Positions 1-6,143 of a DNA stretch of 8,127 bases are shown piece by piece. Location: positions 1 to 8,127 of the forward strand of contig DLPB01000030.1 of NCBI GenBank assembly GCA_002479805.1, read 5' to 3'. The notes under the pieces were generated by a model. It did not search any database. It saw only the letters and a program-made list of their open reading frames with translations, and was not told where the DNA came from. How positions within the stretch are numbered: position 1 is the stretch's first letter; each line of letters opens with the position of its first letter. The translations under genes were made by a program, and so were the position numbers. The stretch is from Micrococcales bacterium UBA7469 (lineage in GTDB: Bacteria; Actinomycetota; Actinomycetes; Actinomycetales; Microbacteriaceae).

Positions 1-852
1 TCAAACACTTTGTTTCGGCGCGATGCCGGAAAGTTTGCCGCCTACCTGGTAGATGCCGAAACTGGCCAGCTTTATGACTCAAGGCTCTCCAACGGACAGC
101 GCGAGAATGACCTAGAAATCGCACGCGTTAACATCGCGGGCGAACTGATGGATCTCATCGCTTCTGGCAAGGCAGCGGCTGAAATCGACGCTAATCAAAT
201 CAGTCAGCGCATCGTGGATAAGTACCATGAACTCTGGAAAGAGCTCACCGCCACCGAAGTATTCGATCTGTCAGAGCGCTGGCGAATCTCCAGGCGAGTC
301 CAGCGGCTAAATGATCTTGGTTTTGACATCGAAGAGCTCAGCATGAGCCAAGAAGCCGATGGCACCAAAGTTCGAATCCAACCCAAGGTGGTGGACGCCG
401 GCCACCACGCCAGAAGACTTTTGCTACTGACCGGCCTGGACGTCGAAGAGAACCAAGCTCGGCGATTACTAAACGACATCGATGAATATCGCCTGGCGCA
501 TCAGCACCCAGGTGCCGATGAGGAAGTGCTGGCTCACGAGTGGCTCAGCGAAGTTTACGAACCGGTGGTCGGAGCGATCCCAAGTGAATACACCGGCAAA
601 CTAGAACCGGCCGAGGTCTTTCACGAAGTGCTCGAGCACCGCTGGTATAAATCAGAAAATGCCGGTCACGATGTCTCGCTGTTAGAGGCAGTGCGAAGCT
701 ACGTCTCCGAGGTGCTATCCAAGCGTCGCGATGAAGAAGCCCTAATCGGCTCCCCCACCACCGAAAACATCACCCTTGCGGAAGCAATCCCTTCGGGGCT
801 GATTGTGGTTGCCGACGATGATGAAGAGGGCGACTGGAGAGATCGGGTTTAG
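1..852 (+). CDS. DUF4032 domain protein with kinase-like fold, 5'-truncated
   Basis: The reading frame is open from base 1, and the first residues (SNTLFRRD) look internal to a protein. The TTG at position 10 has no ribosome binding site and is most likely an internal Leu, so the N-terminus lies outside the window. The 283 visible residues start at what resembles the end of a kinase catalytic loop (Asn2, then LVDAETG with Asp18 in the position of the metal-binding DFG Asp). They continue through an actinobacterial DUF4032 region: IQPKVVDAGHHARRLL at about 126-141, LDVEENQARRLLNDIDEYR just after, and EYTGKLEPAEVFHEVLEHRW further on. The tail is acidic (VVADDDEEGDW). From memory, full-length relatives carry roughly 120-140 more N-terminal residues with a lipopolysaccharide-kinase-like lobe. 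The substrate is unknown. The family call is firm; any kinase activity is inference. The gene converges on rlmB with a 4-bp overlap of stop codons. Confidence 0.85.
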   Translation, partial: SNTLFRRDAGKFAAYLVDAETGQLYDSRLSNGQRENDLEIARVNIAGELMDLIASGKAAAEIDANQISQRIVDKYHELWKELTATEVFDLSERWRISRRVQRLNDLGFDIEELSMSQEADGTKVRIQPKVVDAGHHARRLLLLTGLDVEENQARRLLNDIDEYRLAHQHPGADEEVLAHEWLSEVYEPVVGAIPSEYTGKLEPAEVFHEVLEHRWYKSENAGHDVSLLEAVRSYVSEVLSKRRDEEALIGSPTTENITLAEAIPSGLIVVADDDEEGDWRDRV

Positions 853-1835
853 GCCCGCATGCTCGCAATCTGATAGAGCGCAACCGATGCCGCGATGCCG
901 GCGTTTAGCGATTCGGTGGCGGCGGTAATTGGAATCGAAACCACCTGATCGCAATTCTCTTGAACCAAGCGCGATAGCCCCTTGCCCTCGGAACCAACTA
1001 CCACCAAAAGTGGTTTGTCGGCCAGAGTGAATTCGGGGAGCATGACATCGCCATCGCCATCTAGGCCAATCACGAATACGCCACGCTGCTTGTATTCCTT
1101 GATGGTCTGGTTCAGGTTCGAGGCCAATGCCACCGGCATGCGAGCTGCCGCACCAGCACTGGTCTTCCAAGCTGCTGCGGTGACGCCAACACTGCGACGC
1201 TGTGGCAGGACCACACCGTGACCACCGAAGGCTGCGATTGAGCGAATAATCGCACCTAGGTTTCTTGGGTCGGTTATGCCATCGAGCGCGACCAAAAGCG
1301 GAAGGTGACCGGTAGAGAGGGCGCGGTCCAAAAGCTCCATCGGGTGCTTGTAGTTGTATGGCGGAACCTGCAGTGCGATGCCCTGGTGAACACTGTCACC
1401 TCCGGTCATGCGATCGATTTCCTGGCGAGTTACCTCATTTAGCGGAATGCCACGGCCATTGGCTATGGCGATCGACTCCTTGACGCGGTCATCCATCTCA
1501 ATGCGCTGCGCGATGTAGAGTGCGGTGGCGGGAATCTTGGCCTTTAGGGCCTCGACTACCGAATTACGACCGGAAAGAACCTCGCCGGAAATAGCGCGAG
1601 CTCCCATTCCGGAACGGCCCGCTACGAATTCGCCCTTGCGGCTAGGTCTGGCCTCGGCCTTTGGCTTCACACCGGCAGCAGCCGCCTTTTTGGCCTTGTA
1701 TGCCTTGTGATAGGGACGGTCTTCCGCCTTGGGGGTTGGTCCGCGACCCTCTAGGGCCTGACGGCCGTGGCCGCCGGTGCCCTTGACTGCACCCTTTTTA
1801 CCCTTGGCCGCTCCGGGCCTTCCGATTTTTGCCAT
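849..1835 (-). CDS. rlmB: 23S rRNA (guanosine-2'-O)-methyltransferase RlmB, TrmH/SpoU family
   Basis: The 328-residue protein is a SPOUT-fold, SAM-dependent 2'-O-methyltransferase. By family it would methylate the 23S rRNA guanosine equivalent to E. coli Gm2251 in the peptidyl-transferase P loop. Three signature motifs are present: DGITDPRNLGAIIR at about 185-198 (Asn192, Arg198), VVGSEGKGLSRL at about 279-290 (Glu283), and ESLNAGIAASVALYQ at about 308-322 (Asn311). An RlmB-type substrate-binding domain spans about 85-160. Residues 1-80 are a Lys/Arg/Gly/Ala-rich, probably disordered tail containing LEGRGPTPKAEDRPYHKAY, which resembles the tail of actinobacterial homologues and may contact rRNA. 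The ATG overlaps the cysS TAA by one base. A GGAG (complement of 1845-1848) lies 9 nt upstream inside cysS, so translation is probably coupled. It is the last gene of the carD-ispDF-cysS-rlmB operon. The exact target nucleotide is inferred from family. Confidence 0.93.
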   Translation of the reverse strand: MAKIGRPGAAKGKKGAVKGTGGHGRQALEGRGPTPKAEDRPYHKAYKAKKAAAAGVKPKAEARPSRKGEFVAGRSGMGARAISGEVLSGRNSVVEALKAKIPATALYIAQRIEMDDRVKESIAIANGRGIPLNEVTRQEIDRMTGGDSVHQGIALQVPPYNYKHPMELLDRALSTGHLPLLVALDGITDPRNLGAIIRSIAAFGGHGVVLPQRRSVGVTAAAWKTSAGAAARMPVALASNLNQTIKEYKQRGVFVIGLDGDGDVMLPEFTLADKPLLVVVGSEGKGLSRLVQENCDQVVSIPITAATESLNAGIAASVALYQIASMRA

Positions 1836-3232
1836 TAGTTAAGACTCCAGTGTGTTTGGTTTTGTGAATCCGAAAGCTCGATACCGGCTGCGGAAAGTTG
1901 ATCTCTGATGCGATCGGCGGTTGCGTAATCTTTTGCCTCACGAGCGCGATCGCGCTCTGTGATTAGCGACTGAACCAACATATCCAATGCGTGGTGTTCC
2001 TGCGAGAGTTGAGACTGCCACTGGCTTGGGGCTAGGCCCAGCACCTCGAGCATCAAATTCACCTGATCGCGCTTTTGGGCAGCTTCGCGAAGTCGTTGCT
2101 CATCCAAATCTGAGTTTCCAGAGCGCACCAGTTCGTGCACGACCGCGAGCGCCGCCGGGACATTGAAATCGTCATTCATCTCGGCAGCGAATTCTTCAGG
2201 GATCAGGTTGGCAGCATCCGGTTCGCTGAATCTGGTTGGTGCAAGCTCACGGCTCGCGCGCTCCAAGAATCCCAAGATTCGCCCCAGGGCCGCATCAGCC
2301 TCTGCCAATACCGCTGGCTGGTAATCCAAGACCGATCGATAGTGAGCAGAGCTTAGGTAGTAGCGCACGGTCTGAGCACTGGCTAGTGCAAACAGGTCGC
2401 TGGAGTAAACCGAGTTACCAAGCGACTTACTCATCTTGTGCCCTGCGACCGTAACCAGGCCATTGTGCACCCAGTAGTTTGCAAACTTGTGGCCGGCGGC
2501 AGCTGATTGCGCCAGCTCATTCTCGTGATGTGGGAAGCGAAGATCTAATCCGCCGCCGTGAATATCAAACTCGGTGCCTAGATAGTGGGAAGCCATTGCT
2601 GAGCACTCAATGTGCCAACCGGGCCTTCCGCGACCAAACTGCGAATCCCAACTGGCGGTATCGGGCTCATTTGGCTTCTCGGCCTTCCACAGCGCGAAGT
2701 CTTGCGCGCGCTTCTTATCGGCACTCACCTCTTGACCATCCATGTCCTCGGGAGACTGGTTGGTGAGCTCGCCGTAGCTCGGCCAACTCGCGGTGTCAAA
2801 GTAGACATTGGCGCTGCCATCCAGTGCCCGATAGGCGTGACCGCGCTCAATCAGGGTTTCGATCAGATTGAGCATCTGTGGGATGTGGCCGGTGGCGCGA
2901 GGTTCATAAGATGGCGCTTGAATACCGAGCCTTCGGAAATCGGCGGCAAATGAAAGCTCGTTGTCGTATGCGAGTGACCACCAGTTTTCCTTTTGCTCAA
3001 CCGCCTTTTCCAGCACCTTGTCGTCGATGTCGGTGACATTTCTTACCAAGGTCACTTCGAATCCGAGGTGCTTGAACCATCTGGCCATCACGTCATAGGA
3101 CAGTGCCGAGCGAAGGTGACCGATGTGAGCTGAAGACTGCACGGTTGGCCCGCAAACGTAGATTGCTACCCGACCGGATGCAACCGGAGAAAACTCCCGA
3201 AGCTGCGCAGTCTTGGTGTCAAAAATCTTCAT
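1835..3232 (-). CDS. cysS: Cysteinyl-tRNA synthetase
   Basis: This class I aminoacyl-tRNA synthetase charges tRNA-Cys with cysteine in the cytoplasm. Numbering from the ATG at 3232 (465 residues), the YVCGPTV segment carries zinc ligand Cys27, followed by HIGH at 36-39 and NVTDIDDK. Then come the second zinc ligand Cys210 (GWHIECSAM), His235 and Glu239 in the HHENE motif, and KMSKS at 266-270. A C-terminal DALR/anticodon-binding region follows, with KDYATADRIRDQL near the end as usual in CysS. The length and C-terminal domain favour CysS over the mycothiol ligase paralogue MshC. A TTG 6 nt upstream (3238) is an alternative start adding two residues; neither start has a strong Shine-Dalgarno. 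I prefer the ATG because MKIFDTKT aligns with typical CysS N-termini. The gene starts 9 nt after the ispDF stop (3 nt for the TTG) and shares one base with the rlmB start. Confidence 0.95.
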   Translation of the reverse strand: MKIFDTKTAQLREFSPVASGRVAIYVCGPTVQSSAHIGHLRSALSYDVMARWFKHLGFEVTLVRNVTDIDDKVLEKAVEQKENWWSLAYDNELSFAADFRRLGIQAPSYEPRATGHIPQMLNLIETLIERGHAYRALDGSANVYFDTASWPSYGELTNQSPEDMDGQEVSADKKRAQDFALWKAEKPNEPDTASWDSQFGRGRPGWHIECSAMASHYLGTEFDIHGGGLDLRFPHHENELAQSAAAGHKFANYWVHNGLVTVAGHKMSKSLGNSVYSSDLFALASAQTVRYYLSSAHYRSVLDYQPAVLAEADAALGRILGFLERASRELAPTRFSEPDAANLIPEEFAAEMNDDFNVPAALAVVHELVRSGNSDLDEQRLREAAQKRDQVNLMLEVLGLAPSQWQSQLSQEHHALDMLVQSLITERDRAREAKDYATADRIRDQLSAAGIELSDSQNQTHWSLN

Positions 3233-3241
3233 GTCCAAAGC

Positions 3242-4363
3242 CTAACCAAGCACCTTCAACAACGCAGTCGCAACCGCAGCAACTCCCCTAGAGTCCGCCA
3301 AGAAGCCAAGCCCATCGGTTGTGGTGGCACCGACCGAAACTGGTGCCCCTACGACCTGGCTCAGCCTTGCTTCCAGCTCGAAGCGCCTGGGGCCAATCTT
3401 TGGCTTATCGGCGATTACCTGAACCGCCACGTTCTCAACCAGGTAGCCCTTGGCCGAAATCATTTTCAAGGTCTCAGTGACAAACACCTCGCCACTGGCG
3501 CCTGCGAACTCTGGTCGATCGACACCAAAGTTCGAACCGATATCGCCAAGCTTGGCCGCCGAAAGCAGCGCGTCCACAATGGCGTGCGCAATCGAATCTC
3601 CATCCGAGTGACCTTCGAGCTTGGGTAACTCTGGCCACACCAGACATCCCAAAACCAACTCGCCAGACTCCGAGAATCGATGCGCATCGGTTCCAATTCC
3701 GGTTGCCCTGGCCCCAAAATCCCCCCTAGCCCTATCAAGATCGGCTGCGGTTGTGACCTTGAATGCGGTTGCCTCACCCGATACCGACTCAACTTCAAAG
3801 CCAAGTGACTGCATTAGCGCAGCCTCATCGGTGAACTCTTCCGAGGTCTGCGCAATCGCAGTCTTTAGCACCTCGGTTCTAAAGCCCTGCGGAGTTTGGG
3901 ATAGCCGCAGTGCGCTGCGATCCTCGGTGCCGAGAATCTTGGAACCTGAAACTCGCTTTACGGTGTCAGCAACCGGCATCAACGGAATCACAACTTCGCT
4001 CGTACTCAACGCACTGGCGACATTCCGAAAGAGCTGCGCCGAAGCAAAGCAGCGCGCAGCATCGTGAACCAAAACCAAATCCTCTGTCACTAGTGCCAGG
4101 CCATTGGCCACCGATCCCTGCCGGGAATTGCCGCCCGGTGCAATGGCAAAGCGACCCTCGTAATTCGCGCTGACCTGCTCTTCAAACTCAGCCAGGTGAT
4201 CTTCATGCGCGACTACGACGAGTTGTGCGGGATTGAATTCTTGAATCGAAATCAAGGCATGCTCAAGTAGCGATTTGCCACCGACTTTAACCAGTGCCTT
4301 GGGAATACCCGCACCGAGACGCTCGCCTTTGCCGGCGGCAACTAAAACCACCGCAACGTTCAT
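3242..4363 (-). CDS. ispDF: Bifunctional IspD/IspF: MEP cytidylyltransferase and MEcPP synthase
   Basis: One 373-residue protein carries two enzymes of the non-mevalonate isoprenoid pathway. Residues 1 to about 215 are IspD (CTP + MEP to CDP-ME). They show the nucleotide-binding VAAGKGERLG with PKA at 21-23, VHDAAR at 99-104, SQTPQGF at about 155-161 and FKVTTAADL at 201-209. Residues about 221-373 are IspF (CDP-ME-2-phosphate to 2,4-cyclodiphosphate). They show TDAH with metal ligands Asp226 and His228, EGHSDGD with His252, KLGDIG at 271-276, IADKPKIGPRR and ATTTDGLGF at 346-354. The intermediate step, IspE, is not encoded here. The IspF end reads LADSRG where family members usually have TGRGEG, an apparent change at two charged trimer-cavity residues. 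The gene begins 3 nt after the carD stop, which suggests translational coupling, and ends just before cysS. IspDF fusions are known in several bacteria and are not new in themselves. Confidence 0.95.
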   Translation of the reverse strand: MNVAVVLVAAGKGERLGAGIPKALVKVGGKSLLEHALISIQEFNPAQLVVVAHEDHLAEFEEQVSANYEGRFAIAPGGNSRQGSVANGLALVTEDLVLVHDAARCFASAQLFRNVASALSTSEVVIPLMPVADTVKRVSGSKILGTEDRSALRLSQTPQGFRTEVLKTAIAQTSEEFTDEAALMQSLGFEVESVSGEATAFKVTTAADLDRARGDFGARATGIGTDAHRFSESGELVLGCLVWPELPKLEGHSDGDSIAHAIVDALLSAAKLGDIGSNFGVDRPEFAGASGEVFVTETLKMISAKGYLVENVAVQVIADKPKIGPRRFELEARLSQVVGAPVSVGATTTDGLGFLADSRGVAAVATALLKVLG

Positions 4364-4366
4364 GAT

Positions 4367-4900
4367 TTAGCTGGCCAATACCTTGTCAAGTTCAGCTGAG
4401 GCCTTGACCTCATCAACCTTCCGAGCCAGCGCAAGCTCTGAAATTAGAATCTGGCGCGCCTTGGCTAGCATGCGCTTTTCACCAGCGGAAAGACCGCGAT
4501 CCTGATCGCGACGCCATAGGTCGCGAACTACCTCGGATACCTTTACGACATCTCCGGAAGCCAGCTTTTCGAGGTTTGCCTTGTAGCGACGAGACCAGTT
4601 GGTTGGCTCCTCCACAAACTCGGCACGAAGCACGTCAAAAACCTGCTGCACGCCCTTTTTGTCGATGACATCGCGAACACCGACCTCGGTGACGCTGTCC
4701 TCTGGAACCTGAATGATTAGCTCCTGGCTTGGGCGATCAGGAGATGCCTCAGAGCCGGACTCAAGCTTGGAACCCTGAACGACTACGCGAAGGGTTAGAT
4801 ACTTCTTGGTTTCGCCGCGAATGGTCTTCTCGGAAACTTCGATAATTTCAGCAGCTCCGTGGTGTGGGTAGACAACGGTTTCGCCAACTTCAAATTTCAT
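4367..4900 (-). CDS. carD: CarD-family RNA polymerase-binding transcriptional regulator
   Basis: CarD binds the RNA polymerase beta subunit and stabilises open promoter complexes; it is essential in mycobacteria. From the ATG at 4900 the protein has 177 residues. The N-terminal RNA polymerase interaction domain begins KFEVGETVVYPHHGAAEI. The C-terminal helical DNA-binding domain includes EPTNWSRRYKANLEKLASGD, with Trp102 matching M. tuberculosis Trp85, then VVRDLWRRDQDRGLSAGEKR. An in-frame GTG at 4936 would add 12 basic residues (VNLRFWSRKKR) not seen in the family. The ATG has a GAAAGAAG purine tract just upstream, so it is preferred. Compared with my recollection of the 162-residue M. tuberculosis protein there are about 17 extra residues between beta strands of the N-terminal domain (about 45-60, Ser/Glu/Pro-rich). 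It is first in the carD-ispDF-cysS-rlmB operon and divergent from the lipoprotein gene. Confidence 0.95.
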   Translation of the reverse strand: MKFEVGETVVYPHHGAAEIIEVSEKTIRGETKKYLTLRVVVQGSKLESGSEASPDRPSQELIIQVPEDSVTEVGVRDVIDKKGVQQVFDVLRAEFVEEPTNWSRRYKANLEKLASGDVVKVSEVVRDLWRRDQDRGLSAGEKRMLAKARQILISELALARKVDEVKASAELDKVLAS

Positions 4901-4926
4901 ACGCTTCTTTCGGCTCCAAAACCGCA

Positions 4927-4955
4927 AGTTTACCACAGAACAGGGCTAATTCCTA
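4927..4955 (-). promoter_or_regulatory. Candidate promoter for the carD operon
   Basis: On the minus strand, TAAACT (complement of 4927-4932) fits the actinobacterial TANNNT -10 pattern. It would start transcription near 4920, leaving a leader of about 20 nt before the carD ATG at 4900. A 17-nt spacer upstream is TAGGAA (4950-4955), only a 3-of-6 match to TTGACA. The position is good but the sequence match is weak. It shares the 92-bp gap 4901-4992 with the divergent lipoprotein promoter. Confidence 0.35.
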
Positions 4956-4958
4956 GGC

Positions 4959-4986
4959 TAGACTTGGGCCAATACGTCCTTTGGAG
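4959..4986 (+). promoter_or_regulatory. Candidate -10 and Shine-Dalgarno for the lipoprotein gene
   Basis: TAGACT at 4959-4964 fits TANNNT and would give a start near 4971. No good -35 is visible at normal spacing. GGAG at 4983-4986 lies 6 nt before the GTG at 4993 and decides that start: a TTG at 4981 directly precedes this site and cannot use it. The -10 sits beside a CCTAGG palindrome (4952-4957). The promoter call is weak; the ribosome binding site call is good. Confidence 0.4.
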
Positions 4987-4992
4987 AGCTTC

Positions 4993-5466
4993 GTGAACGT
5001 AAAGAAAATCGCTTCTTTGTCCCTTTTGGCCCTGGCCACCCTGTCGCTTGCCGGCTGCTCGTTGACCAACAACGTTGCATCGCTTGAGCCATACGCCCCG
5101 AGCGACGGCGTTCAGGTAGATGCTCAGTCACTGAAGGCTCGTAACGTTCTTTTGATTCAGGGCGAGAGCGGCAAGGCTGTTTTGATTGGCTCGTTCGTGA
5201 ACTCATCCACGCAGGACCTAATGGCAAGCGTCCAGACCAAGGACTCTGCCGGGCAGGATGTCCGCGTTGAATTTGCAGTCAAGGCGGGAACCAAGTTTGA
5301 CCTTGGCTACAACGGCACCGAGCCGATTACCTTCAAGCTTGATGGCGTGCCAGGCCAGCTTCACGAGGTTGCGGTTTCCGGTGGCGGAGATCCATACGTG
5401 CTAGAGGTTCCAGTAATGGACGGCTCGCTTGCGGAATACCGCGGCTATGCCGAGGCGCTGAACTAA
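4993..5466 (+). CDS. Secreted lipoprotein, LpqE-like
   Basis: The 157-residue protein begins with a typical lipoprotein signal peptide: basic VNVKK, a hydrophobic core and the lipobox LAGC, so Cys22 would be lipidated and the protein anchored outside the membrane. The mature part is a single, mostly beta-type domain rich in Val, Gly and Ser. It contains KARNVLLIQGESGKAVLIGS and FVNSSTQDL near the start and ends in a short acidic tail. In mycobacteria a lipoprotein of this kind (LpqE, Rv3584) also lies divergent from carD, and the NVLL segment followed by a strand with N-S-S recalls that family. I therefore call it LpqE-like on context plus weak similarity. Its biochemical function is unknown. 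The GTG start is chosen from the GGAG 6 nt upstream and the compact signal peptide. Its stop overlaps the regX3 stop by 4 bp. Confidence 0.85.
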   Translation: MNVKKIASLSLLALATLSLAGCSLTNNVASLEPYAPSDGVQVDAQSLKARNVLLIQGESGKAVLIGSFVNSSTQDLMASVQTKDSAGQDVRVEFAVKAGTKFDLGYNGTEPITFKLDGVPGQLHEVAVSGGGDPYVLEVPVMDGSLAEYRGYAEALN

Positions 5467-6143
5467 ATCTCGAACTTGTAACCCAACCCGCGCACCGTCA
5501 GTAGGTGACGAGGTCGGGCAGGATCTTCTTCAATCTTCGAGCGAATTCGCTTGACGTGAACATCCAGGGTTTTGGTGTCGCCAAAGTAGTTTGAACCCCA
5601 GACTCGATCAATAATCTGACCTCGGGTCAGCACACGATTGACGTTCTCCATCAAAAGCTCAAGCAGCTCGAATTCCTTCAGTGGCATCTGCACCTTTTCA
5701 CCGTTCACGGTGACAACGTGGCGCTCGATATCCATAACCACCGGCCCAGCCTTCAACAACCCCTGCTCCGGGGCCTGCGGCTCCGCGCCTCTGCGCAGCA
5801 CAGCCTTCATTCGAGCAAGCAGCTCTCTGGTTGAGTATGGCTTTGTGACGTAGTCATCGGCACCGATTTCTAGGCCTACCACCTTGTCGATCTCGGTGTC
5901 CTTGGCGGTCACCATGATTACCGGAACGCTACTCTCCGCCCTAATAGCTCGGCACACCTCGTTGCCGGAGAGTCCCGGCAGCATAAGATCCAATAGCACC
6001 AGATCGGCACCGTGACTGCGGAAAACCTCCAGTGCGGTGTTGCCATCCTCGGCCTCTACCACGTCGTAGCCCTCACGCTGCAGCAAGAAAACCAGTGGCT
6101 CCCTGAGGTTCTTTTCATCCTCAACTACAAGTACTCGAGTCAT
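5463..6143 (-). CDS. regX3: OmpR/PhoB-family response regulator RegX3
   Basis: The 226-residue regulator has an N-terminal receiver domain (about 1-118) with Asp9, the phospho-acceptor Asp52 in VLLDLMLPG, Thr79 and Lys101 in VTKPYS. A C-terminal winged-helix DNA-binding domain follows (about 128-226), with LKEFELLELLM, GDTKTLDVHVKRIRSKIE and the closing VRGLGYKFE. The receiver stretch PVIMVTAKDTEIDKVVGLE strongly resembles mycobacterial RegX3 and Streptomyces PhoP, the regulators of phosphate starvation genes. The ATG overlaps the senX3 TGA (ATGA), and AGGAG (complement of 6149-6153) lies 5 nt upstream, so production is probably coupled to the kinase. The adjacent phoU and gpmA match the usual actinobacterial neighbourhood. 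All phosphorylation residues are intact. The regulon itself cannot be read from this window. Confidence 0.95.
   Translation of the reverse strand: MTRVLVVEDEKNLREPLVFLLQREGYDVVEAEDGNTALEVFRSHGADLVLLDLMLPGLSGNEVCRAIRAESSVPVIMVTAKDTEIDKVVGLEIGADDYVTKPYSTRELLARMKAVLRRGAEPQAPEQGLLKAGPVVMDIERHVVTVNGEKVQMPLKEFELLELLMENVNRVLTRGQIIDRVWGSNYFGDTKTLDVHVKRIRSKIEEDPARPRHLLTVRGLGYKFEI

Noticed and set aside
742..1170. Long open frames opposite or out of frame with rlmB, cysS, ispDF, regX3, senX3 and phoU
   Set aside because: They lie wholly within well-supported genes in another frame, have no family resemblance or ribosome binding site, and fit the usual shadows of GC-rich coding sequence.
1594..1835. 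Basic Ala/Lys/Gly-rich N-terminal tail of RlmB as a fused or novel domain
   Set aside because: Actinobacterial RlmB proteins commonly carry a similar basic tail including the LEGRGPTP segment, so it is a lineage feature.
1835..3238. MshC (mycothiol ligase) instead of CysS
   Set aside because: The length, intact C-terminal region and placement between ispDF and rlmB match CysS.
3242..4363. IspD-IspF fusion as a novel gene fusion
   Set aside because: Bifunctional IspDF proteins are well known in several bacterial groups, including some actinobacteria; only the cavity residues are reported.
4901..4936. GTG at 4936 as a carD start, adding 12 basic residues
   Set aside because: CarD proteins normally start at the MKFEVGE-like segment; the ATG at 4900 has a purine-rich site just upstream, and the extension would cover the likely -10.
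4981..4992. TTG at 4981 as the lipoprotein start
   Set aside because: It directly precedes the GGAG that serves the GTG at 4993, and the four added residues do not improve the signal peptide.
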